Source of the DNA: Bacillota bacterium
Lineage (GTDB): Bacteria; Bacillota; Desulfotomaculia; Desulfotomaculales; Ammonificaceae
Length of the DNA stretch: 64,000 nt
Reading direction: 5' to 3'
Assembly: GCA_040755295.1 (NCBI GenBank)
Contig: JBFMBK010000006.1
Span: 1-64,000, forward strand
Below, one piece after another: positions 59,582-64,000 of the stretch. The position numbers and the translations under genes were made by a program. Under the pieces are notes generated by a model that saw only the letters and a program-made list of their open reading frames with translations, did not search any database and was not told where the DNA came from. Every line of letters starts with the position of its first letter. Positions within the stretch are counted from its first letter, which is position 1.

Positions 59582-59987
59582 TTCTCCTCCCTCTGAAAAT
59601 ACGTGCTTCTTTTGGTTGGCACGGCGATGAGCAACGCATTTCGGAGGTCAGATGCAGGAGGTAAGAAGTCGGATATCTTGAAAGAATTCGCTGTTGCGAA
59701 TTCTCCCGATGAGTCTGACCTCTGATTTCCGGCTTCCGACGTCCGAATTCAGTACGCTCCGGCCCGTCCCCCAGCACTCAAACTCACTCCGGCAAAAAAC
59801 AAGCGGCTTTGACGACATTGAACGTTTTTATTATATTGCTACTTTCTAAGTGAATTGAGTGCTGGGTTCCTTGTACTGCTCGCTCCTTGCCGTGTTGGCA
59901 CTCTTCTGTATCTAAGTAACCAGCTTGCGGGTCACCCCATTTTCATCCTTACTTAATGGAGCGGCCTCCGGCCGCCTATGGAGTTCA
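59582..59987 (+). repeat. Family-1 composite repeat with nested element
   Basis: CTCCCTCTGAAAATACGTG opens the left module. A hairpin island lies at 59641-59750 (GAATTCGC/GCGAATTC apex), then CAGTACGCTCCGGCCCGTCC, a nested 95-bp inverted-repeat element (59771-59865), and a right module AACCAGCTTGCGGGTC... GCGGCCTCCGGCCGCCTATGG. It fills the whole rsmD-coaD gap, with no gene seen. Confidence 0.75.
59771..59865. repeat. 95-bp element with CCAGCACTCAA/TTGAGTGCTGG ends
   Basis: The 11-bp ends are perfectly inverted, with extended similarity inward (ACTCACT/AGTGAAT). There is no ORF. It interrupts a family-1 repeat, which suggests independent mobility. Related copies lie at 17293, 53787 and 143. 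Confidence 0.65.
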
Positions 59988-60602
59988 TTAGGAGTCCTGC
60001 TTAGAAGCACGGGGGTCTACTTGCTTCATATCGGTTCTTTCGGTATCTTTCTCTTCAACACGGTAAAAAGAAAGGACTGTATCCCCGTAACGCTCACTGC
60101 GGAAAAGCTTGAGGTTTCCTATTTCCACCGGAAGTTTGCCCCGGTGGTCGGTCTCGGCAACGACCAACCCCCCACGGTTAAGAAGGCCTTTATGTGCAAT
60201 AGACGGCAGTGTCTTTAATTCGTATCCCTTGTCATAAGGAGGATCTACGTAAATCAGGTCGAAAGACTCGCCGCGCCGATGAAGAAGACTCAGCGCGGTC
60301 ATGGCGTCATGAGGAATCACCATGGCCTGTTCGCTGAAACCCGTCCTTCGTAAGTTTTCGCGAATCAGGTTAAGCGCCCGGGAACTCCGGTCTACGAAAA
60401 CGGCCCGCGCCGCTCCCCGGCTTAGCGCCTCAATCCCTATACCGCCTGTCCCGGCAAACAGATCAAGAAAGACCGCATCCGGTATTTTCGCGGCAAGGAT
60501 ATTAAAAAGCGCTTCCTTAACCCTTTCCGCAGTAGGACGAATACTCTTCCCCGGTGGGGTCTTAAGAGTGCGCCGTTTAGCCAAACCGCCGATAACCCGC
60601 AT
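59988..60602 (-). CDS. rsmD: 16S rRNA (guanine(966)-N(2))-methyltransferase RsmD
   Basis: The 204-residue methyltransferase has MRVIGGLAKRRTLKTPPG, AdoMet loop FLDLFAGTGGIGIEALSRGA, and the catalytic DPPYDKGYEL (NPPY-type). It methylates G966 of 16S rRNA. ATG follows AAGGAGACAAAAG. It precedes coaD as in many bacteria. The C-terminal tail from about 185 is low in conservation, and the gene's 3' end borders the repeat at 59582. Confidence 0.93.
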   Translation of the reverse strand: MRVIGGLAKRRTLKTPPGKSIRPTAERVKEALFNILAAKIPDAVFLDLFAGTGGIGIEALSRGAARAVFVDRSSRALNLIRENLRRTGFSEQAMVIPHDAMTALSLLHRRGESFDLIYVDPPYDKGYELKTLPSIAHKGLLNRGGLVVAETDHRGKLPVEIGNLKLFRSERYGDTVLSFYRVEEKDTERTDMKQVDPRASKQDS

Positions 60603-60713
60603 TCTTTTGTCTCCTTCAAACTGAGCCTTTTGGTAAACGGCAAGCGGGTTTAAATGACTGAGCGTTAATTTTTAAATTATTATAGCACAACTACAAAAAA
60701 AACAGAAATCTTT

Positions 60714-60742
60714 AGAATAACCGAACCTTTTTGAAAGAAAAT
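60714..60742 (+). promoter_or_regulatory. Possible sigma-G promoter of gpr
   Basis: AGAATA (60714-60719) is followed 18 bp later by AAAATAATA, a loose match to the sigma-G pattern (TGAATA, then CATACTA), about 25 bp before the gpr start. Expression in the forespore is expected for gpr. Confidence 0.3.
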
Positions 60743-60765
60743 AATATCAGCAAGGAGGCAGACGA

Positions 60766-61725
60766 GTGTTAGACTTGGCAGTTGAGGCGCACGATCTCAT
60801 ACGTGCCCAAAGGGGTACGGAAATCCCCGGAGTGTCTGTAGCAAAAGAAGATTTCCCCTTCGCCGCCGTAACCACGGTGCGTGTCGAAACTGAAGAAGCG
60901 GAAGGAATCATGTCAAAACCGCGGGGTACTTATATCACGATCGACGCCCCGGCCTTGCGGGACAATGACCGCAGAGCCCATGAGCAAATCGTCGAAATCC
61001 TCTCTAAAAAGCTTGAACTAATGCTGCATAATTTGCACCTTCCGGAAGGGGCAAGCGTTCTCGTCGTAGGACTCGGCAACTGGCACGCAACCCCGGACGC
61101 CCTCGGACCACGGGCAGTGGATTACACGCTCGTCACCAGGCACCTTCACCGTTACGCCCCGCCGGATCTTCGCGGGGATACGCGCGAGGTCAGCGCCATT
61201 GCACCCGGCGTGCTCGGCGTAACCGGTATCGAAACCGCGGAAATCATTCAAGGCGTTGTGGAGAAGATAAAACCCAACGTTATTATTACGGTAGACGCCC
61301 TGGCTGCCAGGAGCGTGGAACGGATAGCCACCAGCATTCAAATCGCCGATACCGGCATCAGCCCCGGTTCAGGTGTCGGCAACGACAGGATCGGGATCAA
61401 TCAGGAAAGTATGGGTGTTCCGGTTATCGCAATCGGAGTGCCGACAGTGGTTCACGCCGCATTCATCGCTAATGACGCGATGGATAAACTCTGGCAGGAG
61501 CTGAATAAAAACCCGAATATGCACCGTGTTTACAAGCTCCTGCACCCGGAAATCGTAAAAATGGTAGTGGATGACCTGTTAAAGCCGTTCGGGGGACAAC
61601 TGATGGTTACGCCGCGGGAGATCGACAGCCTCATTCAGAACACGGCCAAGATCATCGCCGGCGGGGTTACTACAGCGCTGCAGCCCGGGATCCCCCCGGA
61701 GGATTTCGGCCTGTACCTAAATTGA
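60766..61725 (+). CDS. gpr: Germination protease GPR
   Basis: The 319-residue aspartic-type protease degrades SASPs at germination. It starts LDLAVEAHDLIRAQRGTEIPG; the pro-region is cut in the family near its EIPGVSVAKEDF. Conserved segments include VLVVGLGNWHATPDALGPR and TDTGISPGSGVGNDR-like DTGISPGSGVGNDRIGIN. GTG start follows AAGGAGGCAGACGA. It faces the SASP gene at 61807, its likely substrate. Confidence 0.95.
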   Translation: MLDLAVEAHDLIRAQRGTEIPGVSVAKEDFPFAAVTTVRVETEEAEGIMSKPRGTYITIDAPALRDNDRRAHEQIVEILSKKLELMLHNLHLPEGASVLVVGLGNWHATPDALGPRAVDYTLVTRHLHRYAPPDLRGDTREVSAIAPGVLGVTGIETAEIIQGVVEKIKPNVIITVDALAARSVERIATSIQIADTGISPGSGVGNDRIGINQESMGVPVIAIGVPTVVHAAFIANDAMDKLWQELNKNPNMHRVYKLLHPEIVKMVVDDLLKPFGGQLMVTPREIDSLIQNTAKIIAGGVTTALQPGIPPEDFGLYLN

Positions 61726-61806
61726 GAAGTGCTAACTTCTCAATACACAAGCGGACCAGCACCTTCACATGGACCGGTCCGCCTGCGTTAAGCCTTACCG
61801 GAATCC

Positions 61807-62055
61807 TTACAGTTTATTGGTAACAACACCGGCTCCACCCGCGGCATTCTGGGCCAGGTTCTGTTCGTAGGTCCTGATCATATGGCGTACCATATGGCCT
61901 CCCATTGCGCCGTTCATCCGCGAAGGAATGTCACCGAGGTAACTTCCGGGCGGCAGATTAATACCGACCTCACGCGCGATTTCCCATTTCATCTGGTCGA
62001 GAGCCGCCCGGGCCTCGGGGACAAGCACCCGGTTAGTGCGCTGTCCTTGTGCCAT
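61807..62055 (-). CDS. Alpha/beta-type small acid-soluble spore protein
   Basis: The 82-residue SASP coats spore DNA. It has both signature regions: ALDQMKWEIAREVGI, including the GPR cleavage site at E25-I26-A27-R28-E29, and LGDIPSRMNGAMGGHMVRHMI. ATG follows AAAGGAGGTGAGC. It converges on gpr; an ATTGAGAAGT/ACTTCTCAAT hairpin and a GCGGACC/GGTCCGC stem lie between. The 62056-62342 gap after it is AT-rich and shows no gene. Confidence 0.95.
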   Translation of the reverse strand: MAQGQRTNRVLVPEARAALDQMKWEIAREVGINLPPGSYLGDIPSRMNGAMGGHMVRHMIRTYEQNLAQNAAGGAGVVTNKL

Positions 62056-62342
62056 TAAAGCTCACCTCCTTTGATTTTTCTATAGTTATTTTTCGTATGT
62101 ACGAATCGGGTCATACCCGGTAATTTTTCTGTTAACGGGATAAGGTTTGTAAAACTGAGAAAGAAACTTTATTTATCAAAAAATTTTATAACTAATGAAT
62201 AAATTGTGCGATTATCGGATGCGGCGGGGTTACACGTTTTTTTAAAAGAGTCACGGAGGTTGTATCCGGCCGGTCCGGTTTCATGCAAATATAAAATGGG
62301 GAGTTCGATGCAAACGGGGGGGAAATTATCGTACAAACAACG

Positions 62343-64000
62343 TTAACCGATAACGTCTCTCAGCATTTCAAACCTGAAGCCGATTTCCTTTTTTATATGG
62401 CGACCGGTTTCCGAAATGAATCCGGGATCTTCGGTGATGAAGCGCCGGGCTTCAGAACGGGCCGATTCCAGGAGTCGGGCATCACGGAGAAGGTCGGCCA
62501 CCTTAAGTTCCGGAAGCCCCGACTGGCGCGTTCCAAAGAACTCTCCCGGTCCCCTGAGGCGCAGGTCCTCCTCGGCCAGAGCAAACCCGTCACTCACCGA
62601 GGACAATGCCTTGAGCCGCGCCGCGGCCTCCGGCGTCGTGCGGTCGGCGAGAAGGATGCAGTACGCGGCGTGGTCGCCGCGCCCGACGCGGCCGCGGAGT
62701 TGGTGCAACTGCGCCAGCCCAAAGCGGTCGGCGTCAAAAATCGCCATCACCGTCGCGTTTGGCACATCCACCCCTACCTCTATGACCGTGGTGCTGACCA
62801 TGATGTGAATCTCGTTTTGCCGAAAAGCGGCCATAGCCTTCTCTTTCTCTTCAAGTTTTAGACGTCCGTGTAAAAGCCCGATGTTGAAATCAGGGAAAAC
62901 CGTTTTTAACTCGTCAGCAAGCTTCAGCGCCGCCTGCGCCGCAAGCTGTTCCGATTCTTCAATCAGCGGGCAGACAAAGTAAGCCTGCCGGCCTTTTTTC
63001 ACCTCCGAAAGGATCAACCGGTAAACACGCGTGATTTCGGCAGGTTTCAGCCACACGGTTTTGACCGGACGTCTTCCCGGCGGCAGGGAGCTTATCACGG
63101 TAAGGTCCAGGTCGCCATAAAGGGTCAGGGCCAGGGTTCGCGGTATCGGAGTGGCGGTCATAACCAGGAGATCGGGAGAATCCCCTTTTGCGCGCAGGAG
63201 TCCCCGCTGGCGCACTCCGAAACGGTGCTGCTCGTCCACCACCGCAAGGCCCAGCCGCCCGAACTCGACTTCTTCCTGTATCAGGGCGTGAGTGCCGACC
63301 AAAACCTTAACCTCCCCCGCAGCCACCGCTTTCAACCTTTGTGCCCGCTCTTCCTTCTTTAGACTACCGGTTAAAAGCTCCACCATTATCCCGATGGGTT
63401 CAAGGAAGGCCCTGAGGTTTATGAAATGCTGTTCGGCTAGGATCTCCGTCGGCGCCATCAAGGCCCCCTGAAGACCGTTCTCCGCCGCCTTTGCAAGCGC
63501 CAGCGCGCCCACTACGGTCTTCCCGGCCCCCACGTCTCCCTGGAGCAACCGGTGCATAGGACGGGTCGTCTCCAGATCCAGGGAGACCTCCCGCCAGGCT
63601 CGTTCCTGCTCCGGCGTAAGCGTAAACGGTAAGGAATTATACAAAGCCGTAACCTTTGGACCGTCGGGACCGTAACGGTGCTGCTTTTCAACCGCGACCA
63701 CCTTTTCCCGGCGGTGGAGCAGGACTGTTTCAAGCAGAAAAAGTTCTTCGAAGACGAGCCGCCGCCGCCCTGCTTCGGCCTCGGCGACACTCTCCGGAAA
63801 ATGCACCGCTGACAGTGCCTTTGCCCTGTCAGACATACCGAATTCCCGAACGGTCATCGCCGGTAGTACTTCCGGCAGGGACGCGGTCTCGTTCTTCAGC
63901 GCCTGAAAGACAATCGAACGCAGGCTTCGCTGGCTCAGTTTTTCCGTGAGTGGATAAACGGGCACAATCCGGCCGGTATTAAGCCCCTCCTCCCCCTCAC
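62343..64000 (-). CDS. recG: ATP-dependent DNA helicase RecG (5' end off-window)
   Basis: The frame stays open past 63965 to the window end (GRIVPVYPLTEKLSQRSLR), so the N-terminal wedge domain lies outside; the 540-odd residues seen are the helicase core. It has Walker A LLQGDVGAGKTVVGALA, box II VVDEQHRFGV, MTATPIPRTLALTLYGD, and RFGLAQLHQLRGRVGRG, then the C-terminal TRG-like region. RecG remodels stalled forks and Holliday junctions. A start codon at 63965 is internal. Confidence 0.95.
   Translation of the reverse strand, partial: EGEEGLNTGRIVPVYPLTEKLSQRSLRSIVFQALKNETASLPEVLPAMTVREFGMSDRAKALSAVHFPESVAEAEAGRRRLVFEELFLLETVLLHRREKVVAVEKQHRYGPDGPKVTALYNSLPFTLTPEQERAWREVSLDLETTRPMHRLLQGDVGAGKTVVGALALAKAAENGLQGALMAPTEILAEQHFINLRAFLEPIGIMVELLTGSLKKEERAQRLKAVAAGEVKVLVGTHALIQEEVEFGRLGLAVVDEQHRFGVRQRGLLRAKGDSPDLLVMTATPIPRTLALTLYGDLDLTVISSLPPGRRPVKTVWLKPAEITRVYRLILSEVKKGRQAYFVCPLIEESEQLAAQAALKLADELKTVFPDFNIGLLHGRLKLEEKEKAMAAFRQNEIHIMVSTTVIEVGVDVPNATVMAIFDADRFGLAQLHQLRGRVGRGDHAAYCILLADRTTPEAAARLKALSSVSDGFALAEEDLRLRGPGEFFGTRQSGLPELKVADLLRDARLLESARSEARRFITEDPGFISETGRHIKKEIGFRFEMLRDVIG

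Noticed and set aside
61721-61744. ATTGAGAAGT/ACTTCTCAAT stem as a stand-alone terminator of gpr
   Set aside because: A perfect 10-bp stem but no T-run follows; it could also be a short-word repeat remnant, so it is not listed as a terminator.

Overview
The window looks like a chromosomal segment of a spore-forming, anaerobic Gram-positive bacterium of the Clostridia, most like the Peptococcaceae (Desulfotomaculum/Pelotomaculum type). That placement is inference. It rests on sporulation genes (sigH, gpr, an alpha/beta SASP, ylbJ), the Firmicutes order ctsR-mcsA-mcsB-clpC-radA-disA, strong GG(A)GG ribosome sites, many TTG starts, and an HdrA/Mvh-type hydrogenase cluster. No prophage, CRISPR array or rRNA operon is seen. 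About 60 protein genes, four tRNAs, one decayed gene and many intergenic repeats are annotated.

Layout. 1-2.1 kb: repeats and a B12-type radical SAM protein. 2.3-17.1 kb (all minus): stress and housekeeping genes ctsR, mcsA, mcsB, clpC, radA, disA, carD, yacL, ispDF, cysS, rlmB, yacP, sigH, with separate promoters visible for sigH, yacL, carD (two) and radA. 17.4-21.5 kb: scattered plus-strand genes (patatin-like lipase, GNAT acetyltransferase, secreted metallo-beta-lactamase-fold protein) and a minus-strand HExxH metalloprotease-like protein, then tRNA-Leu. 22.1-27.6 kb: hdrA-mvhD-mvhG-mvhA plus maturation protease, an NiFe hydrogenase joined to a flavin/FeS HdrA module. 27.8-30.6 kb: small genes, a pyrimidine-dimer glycosylase homologue, a ferritin-like protein and a tRNA His-Gln-Lys operon. 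30.8-42.4 kb: 2-hydroxyacyl-CoA dehydratase-like protein, murI, histidine kinase plus amidase, L,D-transpeptidase, an uncharacterised protein, a decayed gene, dinB, an EamA transporter and an rRNA methyltransferase.

42.6-48.2 kb (minus): mtnP, mtnA, ahcY, a class II aldolase and an MTA/SAH deaminase. These form a salvage cluster for the nucleoside by-products of S-adenosylmethionine. The aldolase without the oxygen-dependent methionine-salvage genes suggests an anaerobic DHAP-shunt-like route. 48.3-57.0 kb (minus): DUF177, rpmF, plsX, fabH, fabD, fabG, acpP, fabF, rnc, ftsY, the classic fatty-acid/ribosome/secretion cluster, led by an excellent sigma-A promoter. 57.3-64.0 kb: ylbJ, a coiled-coil protein, coaD, rsmD, gpr facing its SASP substrate, and the 3' part of recG running off the window.

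The least expected feature is the intergenic DNA. At least three interleaved families of short non-coding repeats, with inverted ends or modular structure, fill most gaps above 100 bp. They are often nested in one another and sometimes supply a gene's stop codon or border its start. The strongest functional leads are the HdrA/Mvh cluster with an unusual cysteine pattern, the nucleoside-salvage cluster, and the mobile-looking repeats.
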